Assembly (NCBI RefSeq): GCF_900111515.1
Contig: NZ_FOHS01000001.1
Span: forward strand, 1,418,618 to 1,482,617
DNA from: Hymenobacter actinosclerus
Lineage (GTDB): Bacteria > Bacteroidota > Bacteroidia > Cytophagales > Hymenobacteraceae
Direction of reading: 5' to 3'
DNA: 64,000 nt
In this document: positions 42,845 to 51,114 of the stretch, one piece after another
Layout of the letters: every line of letters begins with the position of its first letter
Position numbering within the stretch: the first letter of the stretch is position 1
The notes under the pieces: model-generated
What the model saw: the letters and a program-made list of their open reading frames with translations, nothing else
The model's database searches: none
Told to the model about the DNA's origin: nothing
Made by a program: the position numbers and the translations under genes

Positions 42845-43942
42845 CTAATCGTTCAGCTCGTCGTACACCAGCAGCTGGTTCTGGGCAATGATTTGCTCGC
42901 CGGCTTTCAGGCCCTCGGCCACGTAGGCGGTGCTGCCGACGGTTTTGGCGATTTTTACCTCGCGGGTTTCGATGTGGTGGCGGTCCTTGAACACCATCAC
43001 GAAGTTGCGGTCCTTGTCGAAGACCACGCACTTGGCCGGAATGGCCAGCATTTGGGCGGTGCCGGTGGTCGAAACGGTTACCTGGGCGTACATTTCGGGC
43101 TTGAGCAGGTAGCTGGGGTTGGGCAAGCGCACGCGCACTTTCATCACCTTGCTGTCGGGGTCGAGCACGTTGAACACCTTGTCGATGCGGCCGCTGAAGT
43201 GCCGGTCGGGGTAGGAGAGGGTGGTTACGTCGGCGGCGTAGCCTTCCTTCACCCGGCTGATGTCCGACTCGAACACGTTGGCCAGAATCCACACGTCATC
43301 AAGGTTGCTGACGGTGAACAGGCTGCCCACGTTGTCGGCGTTGAACTGCATGTGGTCGGTCACGTTTTTCTCGGTGATAAAGCCCGAAATCGGGGCCCGC
43401 AACTCGTAGGTGCCGTCGGCCGATACGCCGTACACGCTCAGCTGCTTGCGGCTTTTGCCCACGTTACTCTGAGCTTTGCGCAGCTCCTGGCGGGCCAGGC
43501 TCACGTCGCGCTCCGAGGCCAGGCCCGACTTATACTGGTCGTCGAGCACCGAGAGGTTTTTGCGGGCGATGTCGAGGTCGGTGCCGGCGGTGCTGCTCTG
43601 GTTTTGCAGGTCGGCAATCTCGCCGCTCCGAATCACGGCCAGCACCTGGCCCTTGCGCACGTGGTCGCCCAGCTCCACGCTCAGCTGCTCCACCACGCCG
43701 CCCACCAGCGGGTACACCTTCACGGTTTTATCGCCGTTGGAGGCAATCTGGCCGGTCAGCGTCAGCTCGTCGCGCACGGCCTCCAGGCGCACCGTGTCAA
43801 TCTTCAGCTCCCGCAGCAGCTGGTCCGACAGCACGAAACCCGCCTCCGCTTTAGGGCCGGGAGGGGTCTGGTCGTCGCTCTTGGAGCAGCCCGCCAGCAT
43901 GAGGGCAAGGGCCAAGGGTAGGAGGGGGAGGAAGCGGAGCAT
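42845..43942 (-). CDS. czcB: RND efflux periplasmic adaptor subunit (CzcB/CusB family)
   Basis: A 365-residue protein. The signal peptide leads to a lipobox LMLAGCSKSD, so it is a lipoprotein anchored in the membrane. Barrel-sandwich and hairpin pieces are visible: VYPLVGGVVEQLSVELGDHV, KGQVLAVIRSGEIADLQ, the alpha-hairpin LDIARKNLSVLDDQYKSGLA, ELRAPISGFITEKNV and the beta-barrel VRVRLPNPSYLLKPEMYAQV. It links the CzcA pump to the TolC-like channel. Confidence 0.94.
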   Translation of the reverse strand: MLRFLPLLPLALALMLAGCSKSDDQTPPGPKAEAGFVLSDQLLRELKIDTVRLEAVRDELTLTGQIASNGDKTVKVYPLVGGVVEQLSVELGDHVRKGQVLAVIRSGEIADLQNQSSTAGTDLDIARKNLSVLDDQYKSGLASERDVSLARQELRKAQSNVGKSRKQLSVYGVSADGTYELRAPISGFITEKNVTDHMQFNADNVGSLFTVSNLDDVWILANVFESDISRVKEGYAADVTTLSYPDRHFSGRIDKVFNVLDPDSKVMKVRVRLPNPSYLLKPEMYAQVTVSTTGTAQMLAIPAKCVVFDKDRNFVMVFKDRHHIETREVKIAKTVGSTAYVAEGLKAGEQIIAQNQLLVYDELND

Positions 43943-43968
43943 GTCGTTGGGGGATTACCTGGCGGAGA

Positions 43969-44049
43969 TCCCAGGGCTGAAGCCCTGGGCTACGTAGCGA
44001 AAAAGGACGTTTTTGGAGTACTGACTAGCCCAGGGCTTTAGCCCTGGGA
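43969..44049. repeat. CCCAGGGCT nested inverted repeat between czcC and czcB
   Basis: The arms 43969-43992 and 44026-44049 are complementary with one mismatch, and each arm is itself a small hairpin (CCCAGGGCT..AGCCCTGGG). The same element occurs at 47911-47983. Confidence 0.9.
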
Positions 44050-44071
44050 CACCGGAGCAGCGGGTCGGCAG

Positions 44072-45352
44072 TTAGTTAAATACCGGCCTTCCGACCGCGA
44101 AATTGAGCTGCTCGAAGGCCCGCACGCGGCTGGCGCGCAGGTTGTTGAGCTGCACGAGGTTGTTTTTGTAGCTCTCGTAGAAGTCGAGGTACTCGACAAT
44201 CGTGAGGTTGCGCTTGGCGTAGCTCTGGTCGATGCCCACCATGAGGCGGTCGAAGTCGCCGGTGTCGCGGCCGGCGCTCTGGTAGAGCTGGTCGGTCTGG
44301 CGGGCCAGGCGCCAGGCTTCCTGCACGTCGTTTTCGGCCTGGAGCTGCTGCTGGCTCAGCTGGGCCCGGCTGATGTCAATCTGGTTCCGGGCCGTGCGGA
44401 TGTTGCCCTGGTTGCGGTTGAACAGCGGCACGGCCACGCCCAGGCTCAGGGCGTGGTAGTTCTGGATGTAGTTGCCGGCCCGGTCGTAGACGTAGCCCAC
44501 GGCCAGGTCGGGGGTGGCCAGGGCCCGTTGGTAGCGCAGGTTCTGGGTTTGCTGCTGCACGGCCGCCTGCCGGGCCCGCACGTCGGCGCGGGCCACCTGG
44601 GCCGAGTCGATGAGCTGCTGCTCGGAGCGGCCGGCCAGCGTGAGGGCCCGCAGGCGGGCGTCGTCGGCCTGGGGCAGGTAGTAGGTGCCGGCTTCATCGC
44701 GCAGCAGAATCCGCAAATCGGCCTGCTGGGCGGCTATTTCGGAGAGCAGCGCCTGCCGCTCGTTGCGCAGCTGAAACAGGAAAGCCTTGAGGCGGATAAC
44801 TTCCTTGAGGGCAATATTCCCCTTCTCGTACTGCCCCTGGTACAGGTTCACGGTCCGCTGGAAGCTGGCCACTTCCATATCATACACGCCCACGCTCTGC
44901 TGCTTGAAATACAGGTCGTAAAACGTGCTCCGGAGCTGGTAGCGCAGGTTGCGCAGCAAATCATCGAACGTAAACTGCTCGACCAGCGTGCTCTGGCGGG
45001 CCACATCGGCGGCGGCCCGGCGGCGGCCGGCCAGCGCCAGCAGCTGCTGCACCTGCACAATGCTATTACCCTGGCGCGTCACATCGAGCACCCGATGGGT
45101 ATACTGGTTGTAGGCGTTCTGCTCGATGGAAATCGTGGGGTTGTCCCAGAGCCGGGCCTGCTGAATCTGGGCCTCGGCGGCCGCAATGTTGTAGCGCTGG
45201 GCCAGCAGTTGCAGGTTGCCGGCCAGAAACCGCTGCTCGGCCTCGGGCAGCGTGAGGCGCAGCGTGTCGGAGCCCAGCGGGGCCGCCGCGGCCGGACGAT
45301 TGGAAAAGCAGAGGACAAACGCCGCCGTCAGCAGCAGAAATAAGCGAAGCAT
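44072..45352 (-). CDS. czcC: TolC-family outer membrane efflux protein (CzcC/CusC-like)
   Basis: A 426-residue protein with signal peptide (MLRLFLLLTAAFVLCFSNRP). The long helical hairpins of the family are visible: LPEAEQRFLAGNLQLLAQRY, NIAAAEAQIQQARLWDNP, the strand PTISIEQNAYNQY, and the second repeat RARNQIDISRAQLSQQQLQA. It forms the exit duct of the tripartite pump. It follows the histidine kinase gene after another heptad repeat. Confidence 0.93.
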   Translation of the reverse strand: MLRLFLLLTAAFVLCFSNRPAAAAPLGSDTLRLTLPEAEQRFLAGNLQLLAQRYNIAAAEAQIQQARLWDNPTISIEQNAYNQYTHRVLDVTRQGNSIVQVQQLLALAGRRRAAADVARQSTLVEQFTFDDLLRNLRYQLRSTFYDLYFKQQSVGVYDMEVASFQRTVNLYQGQYEKGNIALKEVIRLKAFLFQLRNERQALLSEIAAQQADLRILLRDEAGTYYLPQADDARLRALTLAGRSEQQLIDSAQVARADVRARQAAVQQQTQNLRYQRALATPDLAVGYVYDRAGNYIQNYHALSLGVAVPLFNRNQGNIRTARNQIDISRAQLSQQQLQAENDVQEAWRLARQTDQLYQSAGRDTGDFDRLMVGIDQSYAKRNLTIVEYLDFYESYKNNLVQLNNLRASRVRAFEQLNFAVGRPVFN

Positions 45353-45440
45353 AACCGGTTTCGGGGTTGGTTATGCAAGAGTACGCCCCCCGTATTAGGA
45401 GCAAATTAGAGCCGGATTAGAAACGGATTAGAAAGGAAAA

Positions 45441-45542
45441 AAGCTGCAAGCCACAAGCTACAAGCGGCAAGCCGCGAACTGCGTTTTGAACGTCAGCTTG
45501 CCGCTTGTAGCTTGTAGCTGGCAGCTGGCAGCTTGTAGCTCA
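45441..45542. repeat. AGCTGCA/AAGCGGC heptad inverted repeat at the end of the histidine kinase gene
   Basis: Left AAGCTGCAAGCCACAAGCTA then CAAGCGGCAAG; right CTTGCCGCTTGTAGCTTGTA then GCTGGCAGCTGGCAG. On the minus strand the kinase stop TGA (45540) is followed immediately by GCTACAAGCTGCCAGCTG, so the array starts in the stop codon. Confidence 0.9.
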
Positions 45543-46895
45543 AAACATCACCTCCACCACCGTGCCTTCGCCTAGGCGTGATGAAATCCGCAGCTCGCCG
45601 CCGTGCAGCTCGATAATGCGGCGGGCCAGCGGCAGCCCCACCCCGTGGCCGCCAACCGACCGGGCATTATCGGCGCGGAAGAAGGGCTGGAAAATCTGGG
45701 GCAACGATTTCTCGCTGATGCCAATGCCGCGGTCCTCAACCCGAATGCGGCATTTGCCGGCCTGGTAGTCGAAATGCACGGCTACCGGCTGGTCGGGAGC
45801 CGAGTATTTAAGGGCATTATCGAGTAGGTTGGTGAGGGCGCGGCCCAGCAGCTGGCGGTTACCCCGGATTTCGAGCCGCGCCGTATCGTCGGGCAGTTCG
45901 CCCAGTGTAATCTGCACGCGGCGGCGCTGGTCGGGGGCCACGGCCTCGCGGGCCTCCCAGAGCAGCTCGTCGAGGCGGATTTCGTCGGTGGGAGCCGGGG
46001 CGGTAGTGGTCTGGGTGAGGTCGAGCAGGTGGTTGATGAGGAGCTTGAGCTGCTGGAGTTCCAGTAGCACCGAGGCCCCACCAGCCCGGTAATCGGCCGG
46101 GGTCCGCTCGCGACTGAGCAGCACCTGCAACTCGCCAATAGTGGCCGTAAGCGGCGTGCGCAGCTCGTGCGAGGCATTGCTGACGAAGGTGCGCTGGGCC
46201 TCAAAGCCTTCTTCGACCCGCTCCAGCATCCGGTTGAAGGTGCGGGCCAGCCGCGTCAGCTCGTCCTGCTCGTGGCCCGCGCCCTCGGTTACGCGCAGGT
46301 GCAAATCCTGGGTGGTAATGCGGTCTACCTGGTCGTTGACGGCGGCAATGGGGGCCAGGGCCCGGCCCGCGAATACGCGCCCGGCCACGTAAATTACCAG
46401 CAGGCTGCCCACGAAAATAGCCGCCAGTATGCCGGCCAGATACTCCAGCCGCGCCCGGCCCGAGTGGTTTTCGGCGGCGGCCACAATAATAAAGTCGCCC
46501 TGGTTGTCGTGGTAAAACAGCCCCACGGCCTGCCGGGGCCCCAAATCAAAATACACTTCCTTCTGCGTCAGAATGCGGGTTAGCAGGTTGTCGGGTATTT
46601 GAATCCGGGCATCCTGCTCAATAAAGCGCGGCTGCAACTGCCGGTCGTAAATCTGGAGCACCTCGCCGGTGAGCGTGCGCAGGTAGCGGCGCTGGAACTC
46701 GCGGAACGCCTCGGCCCGTAGCTCGTCCTGCTCCAGAAACACGTAGCCCGTTACCTCGGCCCGGTCGCGCAGCCGCTGATGGAATTCGGAGTGGGTGTAG
46801 TCAACCTGGAGAATGAACGCCGTCGTCATGGCCCCGAGCAGTATCACGGCCACCAGCCCCAGAAACAGCCACGTCAGTCGGTTGCGAATGGTCAT
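45540..46895 (-). CDS. HAMP-domain sensor histidine kinase (metal-response type)
   Basis: A 451-residue protein with two membrane helices around a periplasmic sensor (about residues 30-160), then HAMP (FAGRALAPIAAVNDQVDRIT). The kinase core shows the H box SNASHELRTPLTATI, N box NLLDNALKYS, G1 VEDRGIGISEKSL, F box IFQPFFRADNA and G2 GGHGVGLPLARRI. It should phosphorylate the adjacent response regulator. Its position directly upstream of CzcCBA suggests it senses the exported metal. Confidence 0.94.
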   Translation of the reverse strand: MTIRNRLTWLFLGLVAVILLGAMTTAFILQVDYTHSEFHQRLRDRAEVTGYVFLEQDELRAEAFREFQRRYLRTLTGEVLQIYDRQLQPRFIEQDARIQIPDNLLTRILTQKEVYFDLGPRQAVGLFYHDNQGDFIIVAAAENHSGRARLEYLAGILAAIFVGSLLVIYVAGRVFAGRALAPIAAVNDQVDRITTQDLHLRVTEGAGHEQDELTRLARTFNRMLERVEEGFEAQRTFVSNASHELRTPLTATIGELQVLLSRERTPADYRAGGASVLLELQQLKLLINHLLDLTQTTTAPAPTDEIRLDELLWEAREAVAPDQRRRVQITLGELPDDTARLEIRGNRQLLGRALTNLLDNALKYSAPDQPVAVHFDYQAGKCRIRVEDRGIGISEKSLPQIFQPFFRADNARSVGGHGVGLPLARRIIELHGGELRISSRLGEGTVVEVMF

Positions 46896-46946
46896 GGAGA
46901 GGAGGGGTGGATAATTGACTGAGCAGGGAAAGGCGGACCAGAAAGC

Positions 46947-47080
46947 ACGTCATTCTTGAGCATGTGGCGCATCAAACCAGGGACGAAGAATCTCGCGGGC
47001 CAAAGTAATCCTGATATCAGAAGTTGCCATTGCCCGCGAGATTCTTCGACTTCGCCTCCGGCTTCGCTCAGAATGACGTT
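46947..47080. repeat. Long inverted repeat, AACGTCATTC family, between response regulator and kinase genes
   Basis: The left arm starts ACGTCATTCTTGAGC (46947) and includes GAAGAATCTCGCGGGC; the right arm includes GCCCGCGAGATTCTTCG and ends AGAATGACGT. The same outer and inner pieces occur in the element at 20529. The 284-bp gap holds this element and the TTCTCAC array and no other feature. Confidence 0.88.
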
Positions 47081-47106
47081 CTTTTTGGTCCCAGGTCCCG
47101 TACCGT

Positions 47107-47196
47107 TTCTCACTTCTCACTTCTCACTTCTCACTTCTCACTTCTCACTTCTCACTTCTCACTTCTCACTTCTCACTTCTCACTTCTCACTTCTCA
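47107..47196 (+). repeat. Perfect (TTCTCAC)x12 microsatellite overlapping the 3' end of the response regulator gene
   Basis: Twelve exact TTCTCAC units (47107-47190) and a partial TTCTCA. On the minus strand the units read GTGAGAA, and the last codons and stop of the response regulator (AGA AGT GAG AAG TGA, residues RSEK) are part of the array. Confidence 0.93.
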
Positions 47197-47857
47197 GCAC
47201 ATAGCCCATGCCCACTACGGTATGGATGAGCTTTTGCGAGAAGCCTTTGTCCACCTTGTTGCGCAGGTAGTTCACGTACACGTCCACCACGTTCGAGCCG
47301 GCGTCGAAGGAGTCTTCCCACACGTCGGCGGCCAACTCGGCGCGGCTGAGTACGCGGCCGGCGTGGCGCAGCAGCAGCTCCAGCAGCCCAAACTCGCGGG
47401 CCGTGAGCTTGATGGGCTGCCCGGCCCGGACCACCGTTTTGGCGGCCGTATCGAGCGTGAGGTCGTCGAAGGTGAGCACGGCGCTTTTGGCCTGTTGGCC
47501 CCGGCGGCGCAGCAGGGCCCGCACTCGGGCCAGCAGCTCCGGAAAGTCGAAGGGCTTTACCAGGTAGTCGTCGGCCCCGCCGCCGAAGCCCAGCAGCTTG
47601 TCCTGGGTGGTGCCCAGGGCCGTGAGTAGCAGCACCGGCGTCTGCTGGTCGTGGGCGCGCAGGGCCGCCAGCACCTCCAGCCCGCTGAAATGGGGCAGAA
47701 TCACGTCCAGAATAATCAGGTCGTAGGCGTGGCCCAGCGCCAGCTGCCGGCCGAACCGGCCGTCGTAGGCGACTTCCACCTCCAGACCCTCCTCCTCCAG
47801 CCCCCGCCGGATAAAGGCCGATACCTTGGGCTCGTCTTCCACCAGCAGGATTTTCAT
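47180..47857 (-). CDS. OmpR/PhoB-family response regulator
   Basis: A 225-residue protein. Receiver domain: [20 protein letters not shown] with acidic pocket, phospho-Asp in [24 protein letters not shown] and [18 protein letters not shown]. The winged-helix domain follows: [38 protein letters not shown] and [12 protein letters not shown]. It should activate the metal efflux operon, of which it is probably the first gene. The final RSEK is repeat-encoded and the core domain ends normally at GYVL. Confidence 0.95.
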   Translation of the reverse strand: MKILLVEDEPKVSAFIRRGLEEEGLEVEVAYDGRFGRQLALGHAYDLIILDVILPHFSGLEVLAALRAHDQQTPVLLLTALGTTQDKLLGFGGGADDYLVKPFDFPELLARVRALLRRRGQQAKSAVLTFDDLTLDTAAKTVVRAGQPIKLTAREFGLLELLLRHAGRVLSRAELAADVWEDSFDAGSNVVDVYVNYLRNKVDKGFSQKLIHTVVGMGYVLRSEK

Positions 47858-47910
47858 GAGTCAATTTAGACGTGGGAACTCCCGTATTCTGTCGTTCTAA
47901 TGTCCTGGCG

Positions 47911-47983
47911 CCCCAGGGCTAAAGCCCTGGGCTAATCAGCGTTCCGGTTGGCGCGCTACGTAGCCCAGGGCTTTAGCCCTGGG
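47911..47983. repeat. CCCAGGGCT nested inverted repeat upstream of the response regulator
   Basis: The arms 47911-47934 and 47961-47983 are complementary, each containing CCCAGGGCT..AGCCCTGGG. It lies between the response regulator start and the TPR gene stop. It is the twin of the element at 43969. Confidence 0.9.
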
Positions 47984-48002
47984 ACGCCGGGACGCTAAGT
48001 GG

Positions 48003-48344
48003 CTAATCCTCGTCTTCGTAATCCAGCCCCAGCAGCTGGTTCAGCGCCTGCTGGATTTCGCTGGCGGCGTGCAGCTGGCCGGCCTTGCGGGCTACGCGCA
48101 GGCCTTTTTGATAAACTTTTTCGGCTTCGTCGGGCTTTTGCAGGTGCTGGAGCATCTTGCCGGCGTGGTAGTACGTACCCACATAGTCCGGGTGCTGGTC
48201 AAGCAGCGTCTGGTAGTAGCGCATGGCCGTTTCGGGTTCCGTTTCGCGGTATTCGGTGGCCAGCGCATAGATGGTAAACGCGTCGGAGGGGTCGTCTTCG
48301 TAGAAGGCCAGAAGCTGTTGCAAACGGCTGGGCGCGGTTTCCAT
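48003..48344 (-). CDS. Small tetratricopeptide-repeat protein
   Basis: About 113 residues from ATG 48344 (METAPSRLQQLLAFYEDDPS); the longer open frame that covers it runs antisense to etfB and is not real. TPR-like helices: DAFTIYALATEYRETEPETA, YYQTLLDQHPDYVGTYYHAG, LQKPDEAEKVYQKGLRVARK. The C-terminus is acidic (LDYEDED). It is cytoplasmic and likely a protein-interaction adaptor. It is divergent from etfB over a 72-bp shared promoter region. Confidence 0.85.
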   Translation of the reverse strand: METAPSRLQQLLAFYEDDPSDAFTIYALATEYRETEPETAMRYYQTLLDQHPDYVGTYYHAGKMLQHLQKPDEAEKVYQKGLRVARKAGQLHAASEIQQALNQLLGLDYEDED

Positions 48345-48416
48345 AGGGCAGGAGTTTTGAGTATCTTCGCCCAAATTTGACACTTTCTTTAGTTTCTTCC
48401 ATATAAGCAGCCGTAG

Positions 48417-49157
48417 ATGAAGTTTCTCGTTTGCATCAGCAACGTACCCGACACGACCACCAAAATCACCTTCACGCCCGATAACAAGGAGTTCAACAAG
48501 GCCGGCGTGCAGTTCGTGATTAACCCCTGGGACGAATACGCCCTCACCCGCGCCATTGAGCTCAAAGAGGCCCAGGGCAGCGGTACCGTCACGGTGCTCA
48601 ACGTCGGCGAGGCCGACACCGAGCCCAACATCCGCAAGGCCCTGGCCATCGGCGCCGATGACGCCATCCGCGTCAACGCCCACCCCAAAGATGCTTTCTT
48701 CGTGGCCAAGCAGATTGCCGCCATTGCCAAAGATGGTGGCTACGACGTCATCCTGATGGGCAAGGAAAGCATTGATTACAATGGTTTCCAGGTGCACGGC
48801 ATGGTGGGCGAGCTGCTCGGCATCCCCACGGTAGCCCCGGCCATGAAGCTCGACATGAGCGGTAACACCGCCACGCTGGAGCGCGAAATTGAGGGCGGCA
48901 AGGAAATCGTGGAGGTGAACACGCCTTTCGTGGCTTCCTGCCAGCAGCCCATGTGCGAGCCCCGCATCCCCAACATGCGCGGCATCATGACGGCCCGCAC
49001 CAAGCCCCTGAAAGTAGTGGAGCCCACCGCCGATGCTCCCCGCACCGAGGTGGATTCGTTCGCGCTGCCCCCCGCCAAGCAGGGCGTCAAGCTTATCCCG
49101 GCCGAAAACGCCGGCGAGCTGATCAAGCTGCTCCGCAACGAAGCGAAGGTTATTTAA
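48417..49157 (+). CDS. etfB: Electron transfer flavoprotein beta subunit
   Basis: A 246-residue protein. Family landmarks: MKFLVCISNVPDTTTKITFT, NPWDEYALTRAIELKEAQG, DYNGFQVHGMVGELLGIPTV, and CEPRIPNMRGIMTARTKPLK near the AMP-binding site. With EtfA it carries electrons from acyl-CoA dehydrogenases to the quinone pool. etfA follows after a 118-bp gap containing a repeat. Confidence 0.96.
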   Translation: MKFLVCISNVPDTTTKITFTPDNKEFNKAGVQFVINPWDEYALTRAIELKEAQGSGTVTVLNVGEADTEPNIRKALAIGADDAIRVNAHPKDAFFVAKQIAAIAKDGGYDVILMGKESIDYNGFQVHGMVGELLGIPTVAPAMKLDMSGNTATLEREIEGGKEIVEVNTPFVASCQQPMCEPRIPNMRGIMTARTKPLKVVEPTADAPRTEVDSFALPPAKQGVKLIPAENAGELIKLLRNEAKVI

Positions 49158-49272
49158 TTGAGAAGTGAGATATGGAGACATGAGAAGTGAGATGGACGTC
49201 AAAACGTCTTAAGTTCTTGCTGCATAATTGTCACCTGTCTCACATCTCATGTCTCCAAATCTCATATCCAAG
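49158..49272. repeat. GAGAAGTGAGAT / ATCTCAT inverted repeat between etfB and etfA
   Basis: The left arm begins 2 nt after the etfB stop (GAGAAGTGAGATATGGAGAC, ATGAGAAGTGAGATG); the right arm CATCTCATGTCTCC..ATCTCATATC is its imperfect complement. The AGAAGTG unit is the same as in the array at 47107. Confidence 0.83.
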
Positions 49273-49275
49273 AAA

Positions 49276-50253
49276 ATGTCTGTATTAGTTGTTGTTGAAT
49301 GTGATGGCGGCGAGGTGAAGAAGTCCTCGCTGGAGGTGGCTTCCTACGGTAGCCAGGTGGCCCAGATGCTGGGCACCACCGCCACGGCCGTAGCCGTGGG
49401 CGAAGCCACCGAGTCCAACCTGGCCAAGCTCGGCGAGCAGGGCATCGGCAAGGTGCTCTACGATTCGGAGCCCCGCCTGAAGGATTTTGTGAACGGCGCC
49501 TACACCAAGCTCATCGCCGCCGCCGCTCAGAAAGAGGACGCCAAGGTGATTATCCTGGCCAACTCCAACATCGGCGCGGCCGTGGGTTCGCGCCTGTCCA
49601 TCCGCCTCGAAGCCAGCCTGGCTACCAACGTGGTGGAGCTGCCCAAAACCGACGGCGGCAAGTTTGTGGTGAAGCGCGGCGCCTTCTCGGGCAAAGCCTT
49701 TGCCGACGTGGAATTGGAAAGCGACCGGAAAATCATTGCTGTCAAGAAGAACTCGATTGAGGCCCTGCATGAGGATGGCAAAACGGCCCCGGTCGAGTCG
49801 TTCTCGGCCCAGCTGACCGACGCCGACTTCGCCGACGCGCCCAAGCAGGTTATCATGCAGGACCAGGCCGGCGGCGTGCTGCTGCCCGAGGCCGACCTCG
49901 TGGTATCCGGCGGCCGTGGCATGAAGGGACCCGAAAACTGGCACCTCATCGAAGACCTGGCTAAAGCCCTCGGCGCGGCCACGGCCTGCTCCAAGCCCGT
50001 ATCGGACGTCGATTGGCGCCCCCACCACGAGCACGTGGGCCAGACCGGCATCACCGTGTCGCCGAACCTGTACATTGCCTGTGGTATCTCGGGCGCCATC
50101 CAGCACCTGGCCGGCGTCAACTCCAGCAAGGTGATTGTGGTGATCAACAAAGACCCCGAGGCGCCGTTCTTCAAGGCGGCCGACTACGGCATCGTGGGCG
50201 ACGTATTCGACGTGTTGCCCAAGCTCACCGAAGCGGTAAAGCAATTAAACTAA
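49276..50253 (+). CDS. etfA: Electron transfer flavoprotein alpha subunit
   Basis: A 325-residue protein from ATG 49276 (MSVLVVVECDGGEVKKSSLE); the longer open frame uses repeat sequence. The FAD domain is clear: VSGGRGMKGPENWHLIEDLA, PVSDVDWRPHHEHVGQTGIT, SPNLYIACGISGAIQHLAG and VINKDPEAPFFKAADYGIVG. It pairs with EtfB. Confidence 0.96.
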   Translation: MSVLVVVECDGGEVKKSSLEVASYGSQVAQMLGTTATAVAVGEATESNLAKLGEQGIGKVLYDSEPRLKDFVNGAYTKLIAAAAQKEDAKVIILANSNIGAAVGSRLSIRLEASLATNVVELPKTDGGKFVVKRGAFSGKAFADVELESDRKIIAVKKNSIEALHEDGKTAPVESFSAQLTDADFADAPKQVIMQDQAGGVLLPEADLVVSGGRGMKGPENWHLIEDLAKALGAATACSKPVSDVDWRPHHEHVGQTGITVSPNLYIACGISGAIQHLAGVNSSKVIVVINKDPEAPFFKAADYGIVGDVFDVLPKLTEAVKQLN

Positions 50254-50343
50254 TGTGGTGAATGTGCTGATGGACAGTGTGAGAAATGGCTTTGTCTTTC
50301 TTTCATCTGAACCATCAGCACATTTTCACATTTGACACATTAG
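50254..50343. repeat. AATGTG-unit inverted repeat after etfA
   Basis: TAATGTGGTGAATGTGCTGA begins at the etfA stop codon. The complement CATCAGCACATTTTCACATTTGACACATTAG is at 50313-50343. The right arm ends 22 nt before the GTG start of the next gene. Confidence 0.85.
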
Positions 50344-50365
50344 TCCATTTACGAAGACTCCGCCA

Positions 50366-50992
50366 GTGAAAAAAATACCGCTCGAAATCCTGGGCCTCTC
50401 GTCCAGCCAGTCGCAGTCGGGCTCGTTCGCGCTTATTCTGGGCGAGAAGACCGGCAACCGCCGCCTGCCCATTATTATCGGCATGTTCGAGGCGCAGAGC
50501 ATTGCTATCCAGATCGAGAAAATCAGCCCCAACCGGCCGCTCACGCACGATTTGTTCCGCTCGTTTGCCGAGCAGGTGCACGTGGCCGTGCTGGAAGTCG
50601 TGATTTCCGACCTCAAGGAAGGCGTGTTCTATTCCAAAATCGTGTGCTCCGATGGGGCCAGCACTTTCGAGCTGGATTCGCGGCCTTCCGATGCCATTGC
50701 CATCGGGTTGCGCTTCGGAGTGCCCATTTTCACGGTGGAAAGCGTGCTCAGCGAAGCCGGCATCATCCTCTCCGACCTCGACGAAACCGACGCCGAAGAC
50801 TCGGACGACGACGATGATGACGACGACACCGATACGGATTCCGACGAGCCCCGCGCCACGCCACCGCCCCGCGACCCCAGCGGCCAGGTGTCGCTCGACG
50901 AGCTGACCAAGATGCTGGCCCAGGCCCTGGAGCGCGAGGACTACGAAAAGGCCGCCAAAATCCGCGACGAGCTGAACAAGCGTAACGACTAG
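50366..50992 (+). CDS. Bifunctional nuclease family protein (DUF151) with UVR motif
   Basis: A 208-residue protein with a GTG start at 50366 (the only start that keeps the family N-terminus MKKIPLEILGLSSSQSQSGS). The BFN domain (about 1-135) contains GEKTGNRRLPIIIGMFEAQS and DSRPSDAIAIGLRFGVPIF. A very acidic Asp-rich linker follows (about 142-160), then a UvrB/UvrC-type helical hairpin EDYEKAAKIRDELNK. Homologues show RNase/DNase activity in vitro. A good terminator follows. Confidence 0.93.
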   Translation: MKKIPLEILGLSSSQSQSGSFALILGEKTGNRRLPIIIGMFEAQSIAIQIEKISPNRPLTHDLFRSFAEQVHVAVLEVVISDLKEGVFYSKIVCSDGASTFELDSRPSDAIAIGLRFGVPIFTVESVLSEAGIILSDLDETDAEDSDDDDDDDDTDTDSDEPRATPPPRDPSGQVSLDELTKMLAQALEREDYEKAAKIRDELNKRND

Positions 50993-51027
50993 ATTCAGCG
51001 GCTACTCAATCTCTTAAATTGCAGCAT

Positions 51028-51066
51028 AAACCCCGTTCAGACTTCGTGTCTGAGCGGGGTTTTGCT
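51028..51066 (+). terminator. Terminator after bifunctional nuclease gene
   Basis: AAACCCCGTTCAGAC pairs with GTCTGAGCGGGGTTT with one G-T, loop TTCGT, followed by TGCTTT. It lies 36 bp after the stop and before the DinB-family start. Confidence 0.85.
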
Positions 51067-51114
51067 TTGCGGCGTACCTTGCCGGTCGTAACTGTTCCTT
51101 ATTTCCCAGCTTCC

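Noticed and set aside
39487..47090. AACGTCATTC and GAATGACGTT repeats as a possible CRISPR array
   Set aside because: They are dispersed inverted pairs with no regular spacers and no cas genes nearby.
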